Source: Gemmatimonadales bacterium UBA4718 (GTDB lineage: Bacteria > Gemmatimonadota > Gemmatimonadetes > Gemmatimonadales > Gemmatimonadaceae). From it: a DNA stretch of 6,806 nucleotides. Below are positions 1 to 4,999 of this stretch, piece by piece. The notes beneath the pieces are model-generated. The model saw only the letters and a list, made by a program, of their open reading frames with translations, made no database searches and had not been told where the DNA came from. Location: contig DHJO01000087.1 of the NCBI GenBank assembly GCA_002404375.1, positions 1 through 6,806 on the forward strand, written 5' to 3'. Positions within the stretch are counted from its first letter, which is position 1, and every line of letters begins with the position of its first letter. The position numbers and the translations under genes are program-made.

Positions 1-84
1 GCGCGGTGACTTCTCCGTTGAGACCGTCGATACCCGGGAGGACCTCGTTCCCTGTCCGGCTCGCGCTGATTTCGAGCGGCTCAC
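1..84 (-). CDS. Possible 5' end of an unknown downstream gene (partial)
   Basis: A GTG codon (complement of 82-84) overlaps the TGA stop of the upstream lipoprotein gene as GTGA. Its frame stays open to the left edge of the window, giving 28 codons beginning MSRSKSARAGQ. This Ser/Arg-rich stretch has no recognisable domain. The 4-nt stop/start overlap is typical of coupled genes in an operon. However, another minus-strand frame over the same bases (reading PLEISASRTGNEVL) is also open and looks equally protein-like, although I see no start codon for it. Only a few dozen codons are visible, so the existence and frame of this gene are uncertain. Confidence 0.22.
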   Translation of the reverse strand, partial: MSRSKSARAGQGTRSSRVSTVSTEKSPR

Positions 85-992
85 GTCTGCCGTCCCGATG
101 TCGCTTGCTTCGCGGATTTCTCGTGCTGTTTGTGCGATACCTGCTGGATCCTTTCCCCATATGTGGTGGCGTCGTTGAACGCCCGCGAGAGCGCGTGTCT
201 CGTCTTGGGATCCACCTTCGGCCTGTCGAGCCAGAAGATCTGTACGTACGTCGATCCGATCAGGCCGACTCTCCATTCGCGTCCGCGATGATCCCGCAGC
301 GCGAGAGTGTTCGCCTTGTGCGCGGAATCGTAGTGCGAGACGACGTCGTATCCGTCGTGCCGCCATCTGCGGTTCACGAGGCCGCCTTCTCCCACCGCTT
401 CCTGGACCGTCGTGTCACGCAGCATGTGGTCGAAGGCGACTGCTTTCCCGTTGCGAAGATCGATAACCGCCCGCGTGGTGTCGTCGTCACCGCTGTCGTC
501 GGCGCGCTCGATCGACACGCGGTGTTCGAGAGCGACATAGGGACCGAGTACGTTGAGGACGTCCGTCTCTCCGACCGCGCTGATATCGACGTCGTCGTCG
601 GGGTCGTCCTCGGGTCGCAGGAGCCGGGCGCGCGGATGCTGCTGGTGGTACGCGTCCGACATGCGGACTATCGTCGTATCGTCGTAGATGACCGCGGAGT
701 CCCCTGTTGCCAAGTCGCGGCGGAACACGCGCTCGCCGCTGAACAGCGCTTTCGGGAACGAGCGGTCGATCTCACTGACGAAGATCTCGTAGTAGCGGCC
801 GCCGGTTCGTGCGAGAATCAACGGCGACCCACGGATGCGGACCCCCGAATTGTCGCTTCGTACCCAGTACGTCTGATCTCCGGCGGATACCAGGAATTCG
901 GCGGTGGGCGGTGGTGGCGACGGCAGGGCGCACGCCCCGAGCGCGAGGGCGAGGGAGAGCGGGACCAGAAAAAGCAGTCGGGGATATCGCAT
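81..992 (-). CDS. Putative outer-membrane or periplasmic lipoprotein of unknown function
   Basis: Predicted 303-residue protein whose family I do not recognise. The N-terminus is a lipoprotein signal: Arg at residues 2 and 5, a hydrophobic core at 6-20, and a lipobox LGAC with the acylated Cys at 21. A Pro-rich linker (PSPPPP) follows. The mature part looks like a beta-rich extracytoplasmic domain with many alternating hydrophobic and charged strands, for example around 38-46 and 240-255. It has an acidic Asp/Glu cluster at about 128-138 and another at 164-171, which could bind cations, but that is inference. The basic, Gln/Lys-rich C-terminus (about 285-303) is probably disordered. The gene is divergent from the DUF4015 gene, with an 87-bp gap. 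No Shine-Dalgarno is visible, and a TATATT box lies 8 nt from the ATG, so the mRNA may be leaderless. The reading frame looks real because of the clean signal peptide; the long opposite-strand frame is its shadow. Confidence 0.8.
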   Translation of the reverse strand: MRYPRLLFLVPLSLALALGACALPSPPPPTAEFLVSAGDQTYWVRSDNSGVRIRGSPLILARTGGRYYEIFVSEIDRSFPKALFSGERVFRRDLATGDSAVIYDDTTIVRMSDAYHQQHPRARLLRPEDDPDDDVDISAVGETDVLNVLGPYVALEHRVSIERADDSGDDDTTRAVIDLRNGKAVAFDHMLRDTTVQEAVGEGGLVNRRWRHDGYDVVSHYDSAHKANTLALRDHRGREWRVGLIGSTYVQIFWLDRPKVDPKTRHALSRAFNDATTYGERIQQVSHKQHEKSAKQATSGRQT

Positions 993-1000
993 TGCAGCGA

Positions 1001-1006
1001 AATATA
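1001..1006 (-). promoter_or_regulatory. Candidate -10 box of the lipoprotein gene
   Basis: On the minus strand the sequence reads TATATT followed by TCGCTGCA and then the ATG at 992. With the usual 6-7 nt from the -10 box to the start point, transcription would begin within a base or two of the start codon, giving a leaderless message. I see no good -35 hexamer 16-18 bp upstream (the bases there are GAAACG-like), so recognition may need an activator or another sigma factor. Confidence 0.4.
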
Positions 1007-1019
1007 CCGGATTCAGGTA

Positions 1020-1053
1020 CAGCGTTTCTCGCTGGAGCTATTAGATTCCAGCG
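1020..1053. promoter_or_regulatory. Nested CAGCG/CGCTG dyads between divergent genes (possible operator)
   Basis: CAGCG at 1020-1024 is mirrored by CGCTG at 1030-1034 with a 5-base gap. The same CGCTG begins a 7-bp arm, CGCTGGA (1030-1036), that is mirrored by TCCAGCG (1047-1053) across a 10-base AT-rich centre containing TATTAGATT. A further CAGCG lies at 995-999. The two dyads share one arm, so as RNA hairpins they would exclude each other; as DNA they resemble a repeated operator half-site. The position between two divergent starts makes joint control of both genes plausible. No regulator is encoded in the window, so this rests on symmetry and location only. Confidence 0.3.
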
Positions 1054-1079
1054 TTCCCGTCCTACCTCCAGACAACAGA

Positions 1080-2312
1080 ATGTCCCTGAACAAGTTCACT
1101 ACCACGGCGCTCGCGGCGGCAGCAGCGATCGCGTGCTACGGCGCGTACGATGCATCGGCAAAGACGACCGCCAACACCGCATCCGTCATCGCGCGCGCCG
1201 ATACGGACACCTTAGTCCGCGCGCGCGTGCCCGCGTCCCTGCACCCAACTCCGCCGGTGCTGGATTCCCTCATCAAAGGCGAGCTCCCCGTGCGCGGTTT
1301 GTACGTCTTCCGCTTCGCTGCCAATCCTCGACGTATGAAGAAGCTCTTGGCGATAGCGGATTCGACCGAGATCAACGCCTTCGTCATCGACGTGAAGGAC
1401 GAGTTTGGTCTCAACTTCAATCCCACCGATCCACTCCTAAAGAAGAACGCGGGCACGCAGAGCAAAGCTACTCATCTCGCCGAGGTCGTCGACACGATCC
1501 GCGCGCATGGAATTCTCCCGATCGCTCGCATTGTCGTCTTCAAGGACTCGGTCACCGCGCGAAACAATCCCGATCACACCATCAGAAAAGCCGACGGCTC
1601 GCCTTGGCGCGACAAGAAGGGACAGACGTGGGTGAACCCGTACGCGAACGCGATCTGGGAATACAACTTTCGCGTCGCTGAGGAGGCGATAAAGATGGGA
1701 TTCGGCGAGATCCAGTTCGACTACATCCGATTCCCCGAGCCGTACAAGAGTCTGCCGCAGCAGGTATTCCCGGAACAGAAAGGTCGGACCAAGCCCCAAG
1801 TCCTTGCCGAGTTCCTGAGCACCGCGCGCGCTCGCTTCGCGAAGCTCGGGGTGAGAACGACGGCTGACATCTTTGGCCTCGTCACCACAGTCGGAGGCGC
1901 GCTGGAAGTCGGCCAGAAATGGGAGCCGATCTCCCAGTCCGTGGACGCGGTGTTGCCGATGGTCTATCCGTCGCACTATCCGCCTGGCTCGTTCCAGCTG
2001 CCGCATCCGAATGCGGATCCGTACGACGTGATCCATATTGCGATCTCTCGCGCGCGCGAGCGCGACGAGAAGCTAGGCATCAAGGGCGAGCACGTTCGCC
2101 CGTGGCTGCAGGCGTTCAGCATTGGTCTGCCGAAGTACGGCGCGCACGAAATCGAGGAGCAGAAGCGCGCGGTCTACGACTCGGGCTACGATGGCTGGGT
2201 TCTGTGGGAGCCGGGTACGCGGTACGACAAGTTCATTCCTGCGTTCGAAAAGACGTTGGTGTCGAGGAAGAAAGTGCCGCCTGTTCCAAGACCGGCCAAT
2301 CGGTTGGACTGA
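1080..2312 (+). CDS. Secreted putative glycoside hydrolase, DUF4015 family
   Basis: A 410-residue protein. The frame is open far upstream, but there it only runs antisense to the lipoprotein. The ATG at 1080 is chosen because it begins a clear signal peptide (MSLNKF, then an Ala-rich core to about 20, with cleavage likely after ASA at 27). An alternative lipid-anchored form at Cys19 (AIAC) has a poor lipobox. The body fits the DUF4015 (COG1306) TIM-barrel family, a putative glycoside hydrolase group: GLYVFRFAA at 73-81, NAFVIDVKDEFG at 99-110, HGILPIARIVVFKD at 143-156, IQFDYIRFPEPY at 211-222, LPMVYPSHYPPGSF at 292-305 and a final strand GWVLWEPGTRYD at 372-383. Acidic residues D104, D107, D213 and E378 are candidate active-site residues by position. 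The family's substrate is not established; a role on envelope or extracellular polysaccharide is inference. No Shine-Dalgarno precedes the ATG. The stop codon lies at the left end of the fold-back repeat. Confidence 0.88.
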   Translation: MSLNKFTTTALAAAAAIACYGAYDASAKTTANTASVIARADTDTLVRARVPASLHPTPPVLDSLIKGELPVRGLYVFRFAANPRRMKKLLAIADSTEINAFVIDVKDEFGLNFNPTDPLLKKNAGTQSKATHLAEVVDTIRAHGILPIARIVVFKDSVTARNNPDHTIRKADGSPWRDKKGQTWVNPYANAIWEYNFRVAEEAIKMGFGEIQFDYIRFPEPYKSLPQQVFPEQKGRTKPQVLAEFLSTARARFAKLGVRTTADIFGLVTTVGGALEVGQKWEPISQSVDAVLPMVYPSHYPPGSFQLPHPNADPYDVIHIAISRARERDEKLGIKGEHVRPWLQAFSIGLPKYGAHEIEEQKRAVYDSGYDGWVLWEPGTRYDKFIPAFEKTLVSRKKVPPVPRPANRLD

Positions 2313-2517
2313 ACAGCAACTGCAACGGAACGGGTGCGAGTTGTCAGTAGCGTAGTTGCCAGTGATCGGTTCACAACGTCGGGACGCCCTGTGGCTTGAG
2401 GCACAAGCACTTGCTTGTACTCTGAATGGCGCCAGTGAAGTCCTGACGTAGTCAACTATCAACTGGCCACTCTGCCGCTAACAATTCGCACCCGTTCTGT
2501 TGCCGTTCTGTAGGTCC
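2306..2517. repeat. Long fold-back (imperfect palindrome), about 212 nt
   Basis: The two halves of this segment are reverse complements of one another nearly end to end. The strongest helix pairs 2322-2344 with 2481-2503: 23 pairs in a row, two of them G-U (2327/2498 and 2340/2485). It continues outward in blocks 2318-2320/2505-2507, 2313-2316/2508-2511 and 2306-2309/2514-2517. Inward it continues in register through 2346-2352/2473-2479, 2354-2363/2462-2471 (one mismatch) and 2364-2385/2440-2460 (one bulge, two mismatches). It then passes through TGGC/GCCA (2392-2395/2431-2434) to an apical hairpin ACAAGCA/TGCTTGT (2403-2409/2412-2418). It starts at the stop codon of the DUF4015 gene and ends in the promoter of the HMA gene. 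It has no credible gene inside. A miniature inverted-repeat element, a transcriptional insulator or a hairpin RNA are all possible. A 5-bp GGACT at 2306-2310 and 2519-2523 might be a target duplication, but this is weak. Confidence 0.85.
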
Positions 2518-2536
2518 CGGACTCGACTACTATATT
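2508..2536 (+). promoter_or_regulatory. Candidate leaderless promoter of the HMA-mgtE operon
   Basis: TATATT at 2531-2536 is a good -10 box and lies 7 nt before the ATG at 2544. That places the expected start point at about 2543, giving a transcript with almost no leader; consistent with this, no Shine-Dalgarno precedes the ATG. The hexamer 17 bp upstream, CTGTAG (2508-2513), is a poor -35 match and lies in the right end of the fold-back repeat. The repeat may therefore influence or have supplied this promoter. Confidence 0.5.
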
Positions 2537-2543
2537 ATGCCCG

Positions 2544-2777
2544 ATGACGACCACCGTCTCCGTCTCCGGCATGACCTGCGCCCACTGCGTTCGCGCGGTG
2601 TTCACATCCCTCGCGGGAGTGCCGGGGATAAAGCGGGCTGATGTTACCATCGGTCAGGCGGTCATCGAACATGACGGCACCGTAACGACCGAACAAATCC
2701 GCGACGCGATCGCGGTCGCGGGATACACAATCGGTGATACGAGGGACGATCGCCGTACTCTTCCTCTCGCGCCATGA
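2544..2777 (+). CDS. Heavy-metal-associated (HMA) domain protein, CopZ-like
   Basis: A 77-residue single-domain cytoplasmic protein of the HMA (PF00403) ferredoxin-like fold. The metal loop GMTCAHC lies at residues 9-15, with Cys12 and Cys15 as the two expected ligands for Cu(I) or a similar soft metal. The rest follows the beta-alpha-beta-beta-alpha-beta order: strand TVSVSG, helix VRAVFTSLAGVPG, strands KRADVTIG and AVIEHDG, helix TEQIRDAIAVAG, and the terminal strand region beginning YTIGD. The length and the GY near the end match stand-alone copper chaperones. No copper ATPase or Csp/CsoR regulator is in view. Instead its stop codon overlaps the mgtE start (ATGA, 2774-2777), so the two are probably made together. 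Whether it delivers copper, buffers another metal or binds the MgtE protein cannot be told from the sequence. The specific metal is inferred from family only. Confidence 0.85.
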   Translation: MTTTVSVSGMTCAHCVRAVFTSLAGVPGIKRADVTIGQAVIEHDGTVTTEQIRDAIAVAGYTIGDTRDDRRTLPLAP

Positions 2778-4204
2778 AGACACCCCCGCATAACAAGCGC
2801 GTAGAGGAAGTCGAGGAGCCGTCCATCGCCGCCCTCATGGGGCCGGACATCCTCGTGATGCTCGAGGAGAGTCCCGAAGCAATCGCCGCCGAGACCGAGG
2901 AGCTACACCCGAAGGATCTGGCCAACGTAGCAGAAGGACTTCCTCGGGAGATGGTGGCGCCGTTCCTGTCAGCGCTCCCGGTGGAACGCGCGGCCGATGT
3001 TCTCGAGTACCTGAACGAGGATCTCCGCACCGAGGTTCTCGAGACGATGAGCGCCCGTCAGGCCGCCGAGCTCGTCACGGAGATGACTCCGGACGACCGC
3101 GCCGACGCGCTGGAAGACCTCGAGGCCGAGAGCGCCGAGGAGATTCTCTCCGAGATCCCGACGGCCGAGCGCGTCGAGACGGAGAAGCTGCTCGCCTACG
3201 AGCCGGACACCGCCGGCGGTCTGATGACGACGGAGTTCGTCTCCGTCTCACAGGACACTCCGGTTGACGAAGCTCTCGCCGCGGTGCGTCGCATTGCGCG
3301 ATCAGAGCGGCGCGAAGCAATGAATACGATCTACACCACCGATTCGGCGGGCCGCGTGCAGGGCGTGATGTCGCTTCGCGAGCTGCTCGCCGCGCCAGAC
3401 GGTGCGAAGGTTTCGGACATCGCCTGGGAGGAAGTGCAGACCGTACTGGTGACGGCCGATCGCGAAGAAGTCGCTCGATTGACGCGCGAGTACGACCTCG
3501 TCGCGGTGCCTGTCGTCGATGACAACGGCGTGATCCAGGGAGTCGTCACGGTCGACGACGTCATCGACGCACTTGTGGAAGAGCACACCGAAGACGTGCA
3601 GCGCTTCGGCGGAATGGAAGCGCTCGACGAGCCTTACACGCAGATCGGATTCTTCTCTATGATCAGGAAACGCGCGCCGTGGCTGGCGGCACTTTTTCTG
3701 AGCGAGATGCTGACGACGACAGCGATGGGTCACTTTCAGGACGAGCTCGCGAAGGCGGTCGTGCTCGCGCTCTTCATTCCGCTCATCATCAGCTCGGGCG
3801 GAAACTCCGGATCGCAGGCGACGTCGCTCATCATCCGCGCGCTCGCGCTCGGGGAGGTTCGACTGCGAGACTGGTGGAAGGTCGCGCTGCGAGAGCTGCC
3901 GTCGGGACTCATGCTCGGCGCAATTCTGGGTGTGCTGGGCATTACTCGTATTCTGCTCTGGCAACATCTCGGCATCGGCCAGTATCCGCATCCGAATCTG
4001 CTCGCGCTGACGATCGGAGTCGCCCTGATGGGCGTCGTGACATTCGGGTCGCTCGCGGGTTCCATGCTTCCGTTCGTTCTGCAGCGACTGGGCTTCGATC
4101 CGGCGAGCGCATCGGCGCCATTCGTGGCGACGCTCGTCGACGTTACAGGCCTGTCGATCTATTTCTACGTCGCGCTTCTGATTCTTCGCGGGACACTCCT
4201 CTAA
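2774..4204 (+). CDS. mgtE: Magnesium transporter MgtE
   Basis: A 476-residue protein of the MgtE/SLC41 family of Mg2+-gated Mg2+ channels of the inner membrane. Domains in order are an acidic helical N domain (about 35-145, many Glu/Asp, with HPKDLANVAEGLP and LPVERAADVLEYL repeats), two CBS domains (about 148-205 and 210-270, the first beginning TAGGLMTTEFVSV and the second holding PVVDDNGVIQGVVTVDDV), a connecting plug helix (about 271-298) and five membrane segments from about 302 to 473. The family signature is present as GGNSGSQ at 342-348, usually GGNAGSQ or GNAGTQ. Asp456 in LVDVTGLSIYF sits where the family has the pore Asp of the last helix. In known homologues high internal Mg2+ bound between the N and CBS domains closes the pore, and the acidic residues here fit that. 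The start overlaps the HMA stop as ATGA with no own Shine-Dalgarno, so translation is probably coupled. No M-box riboswitch is seen upstream. Length is normal. Confidence 0.96.
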   Translation: MKTPPHNKRVEEVEEPSIAALMGPDILVMLEESPEAIAAETEELHPKDLANVAEGLPREMVAPFLSALPVERAADVLEYLNEDLRTEVLETMSARQAAELVTEMTPDDRADALEDLEAESAEEILSEIPTAERVETEKLLAYEPDTAGGLMTTEFVSVSQDTPVDEALAAVRRIARSERREAMNTIYTTDSAGRVQGVMSLRELLAAPDGAKVSDIAWEEVQTVLVTADREEVARLTREYDLVAVPVVDDNGVIQGVVTVDDVIDALVEEHTEDVQRFGGMEALDEPYTQIGFFSMIRKRAPWLAALFLSEMLTTTAMGHFQDELAKAVVLALFIPLIISSGGNSGSQATSLIIRALALGEVRLRDWWKVALRELPSGLMLGAILGVLGITRILLWQHLGIGQYPHPNLLALTIGVALMGVVTFGSLAGSMLPFVLQRLGFDPASASAPFVATLVDVTGLSIYFYVALLILRGTLL

Positions 4205-4308
4205 GCATTCGAGATCTCTTCGCCGGTCCGTCGGAGGGGATCCTCCTTCGGCCGCTCCTCCTCGTCAGACCGCCGGCGCCGCGACCGACACATCTCGATT
4301 GGGAGGGA

Positions 4309-4427
4309 GGTGAGGGCGTCCTCGTAGGCGGCATCTCGCGTAGCAAGAGACTCGCGCGAGTAGTTGCAGTTTGCGCGCGAGGCTCGATGCGTGTAAGCGA
4401 GTAGCCGCTGAAGAGGATGCCCTCACC
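4309..4427 (+). ncRNA. Candidate structured RNA (15-bp stem closing a branched fold)
   Basis: Bases 4309-4323 pair with 4413-4427 in 15 consecutive pairs, 14 Watson-Crick and one G-U (4318/4418). After a 3x3 internal loop the helix resumes at 4327-4332/4404-4409 (six pairs, one G-U), then 4335-4339/4397-4401 (five pairs) and 4341-4342/4394-4395. Two side hairpins fill the tip: GCAA/TTGC (4343-4346/4364-4367) enclosing ACTC-GCGC-GAGT (4350-4361), and 4373-4380/4384-4392 with a small bulge. The result is a rod ending in a three-way junction. The wobble pairs are G-U only if the plus strand is the RNA; on the minus strand they would be C-A mismatches. I tested it by eye against RNase P, tmRNA, SRP and common riboswitch motifs and found none. 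It could be an mgtE 3' element, a leader of the DUF4383 gene or an independent RNA. Confidence 0.42.
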
Positions 4428-4585
4428 GGCCGACCGCGCGAGATCTCGAGACGCACGTCGAGGAACTCCGCGAGGGTCCAACTGCGCACAAACAGACGGC
4501 GCGAATGCGTTGTAGCGGAATTCTATTTGCGGACCTACGTTAGCTGCGTCGCGGGTTCGCAGGCGGCGTACGGCTTGTCCCTCTC

Positions 4586-4591
4586 AAGGAG
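4586..4591 (+). promoter_or_regulatory. Shine-Dalgarno AAGGAG that decides the DUF4383 start
   Basis: AAGGAG ends directly against an ATG at 4592, which leaves no spacing for initiation there. The next in-frame ATG at 4601 is 9 bases away, the usual distance, so 4601 is taken as the start. This is the clearest Shine-Dalgarno in the window; the other plus-strand genes lack one. Confidence 0.75.
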
Positions 4592-4600
4592 ATGCGCAGA

Positions 4601-4999
4601 ATGACAACCACGCTTCAGAAGATCGCGGGTGTGTTCGGAATCATCTTCATTCTCGTGGCGGTGCTGGGCTTCATCTCACCCGGCGGACTTGTAATGGCGA
4701 TGGCCCCGACGACAGGAATGGTGCTCGGCGTATTTCCGGTGAATCTGCTGCACAACATCGTTCACGTGCTGTTCGGGATCTGGGGACTGATCGCTTCACG
4801 CACCTGGGCAGGATCGAAACAGTTCTTCACCGTCGGCGGAATCATCTACGCCATAATCACAGTCGTGGGTTTCCTTTCGCCGACAGGATTCGGGTTCATA
4901 CCGCTTGGCGGAGCTGACATCGGGCTCCACGCTGTTCTGGCGATCGCTATGCTCGGGATCGGGTACACCGCCAAGGCGGCTCCCGCGGCTACTGTGTAG
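4601..4999 (+). CDS. Small four-helix membrane protein, DUF4383 family
   Basis: A 132-residue inner-membrane protein from the ATG at 4601; an ATG three codons upstream is too close to the Shine-Dalgarno. Four hydrophobic segments are visible at about 7-25, 43-65, 74-92 and 105-122, with short loops and almost no soluble part. The second segment carries the family's characteristic FPVNLLHNIVHVLFGIWGL (45-63), with His51 and His55 about one helical turn apart, matching DUF4383 (PF14325). The family has no established function. The two membrane His residues could bind a cofactor or metal, but that is only a suggestion. The gene stands alone, 396 bp after mgtE. It ends in an 11-bp overlap with the convergent acyl-CoA dehydrogenase gene (4989-4999), with its transcription terminator lying inside that gene. 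Confidence 0.88.
   Translation: MTTTLQKIAGVFGIIFILVAVLGFISPGGLVMAMAPTTGMVLGVFPVNLLHNIVHVLFGIWGLIASRTWAGSKQFFTVGGIIYAIITVVGFLSPTGFGFIPLGGADIGLHAVLAIAMLGIGYTAKAAPAATV

Larger units (their letters stand above)
4205..4600 (+). other. 396-bp gap between mgtE and the DUF4383 gene
   Basis: No convincing gene lies here. The minus-strand frame across 4143-4481 is rich in Arg, Ser and Pro with no domain and overlaps mgtE, so it looks like a shadow. The gap holds the structured segment at 4309-4427 and an outer pair of TCGAGATCTC (4209-4218) with GAGATCTCGA (4440-4449). It also holds a local hairpin GGAGG-GGAT-CCTCC (4233-4246) just after mgtE and a small CTGCG/CGCAG hairpin (4544-4548/4558-4562). The Shine-Dalgarno of the next gene closes the gap. 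I could not identify a convincing promoter: TTGTAG (4510-4515) and TACGTT (4536-4541) are 20 bp apart, too far for a standard sigma-70 site. Confidence 0.6.

Noticed and set aside
6..1079. Open plus-strand frame upstream of the DUF4015 start that would extend it to 768 residues
   Set aside because: It is antisense to the lipoprotein gene, shows no domain, and would bury a clean signal peptide in the middle of the protein.
2073..2462. Minus-strand frames (129 and 89 codons) crossing the fold-back
   Set aside because: Mostly antisense to the DUF4015 gene, with no recognisable protein features; they run through the palindrome by chance.
2492..2511. CCGTTCTGT repeated at 2492-2500 and 2503-2511 as a regulator site
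   Set aside because: It lies wholly in the right arm of the fold-back and is more simply part of that repeat; only two copies are present.
2306..2523. GGACT at 2306-2310 and 2519-2523 as target-site duplications of a mobile element
   Set aside because: Five bases can recur by chance, the left copy also takes part in the palindrome pairing, and the implied element ends do not mirror each other exactly.
3302..3991. Minus-strand 229-codon frame inside mgtE
   Set aside because: Shadow of a strong, well-recognised gene; the high-GC codon bias keeps the opposite frame open.
4228..4251. Hairpin GGAGG-GGAT-CCTCC just after mgtE as a terminator
   Set aside because: The stem is only five pairs, the outer CCG/CGG extension contains mismatches, and there is no T-tract. 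It may be part of the larger fold instead.
4143..4481. Minus-strand 112-codon frame after mgtE
   Set aside because: Composition is dominated by Arg, Ser and Pro. It overlaps the mgtE 3' end, has no domain or Shine-Dalgarno, and covers the structured segment.
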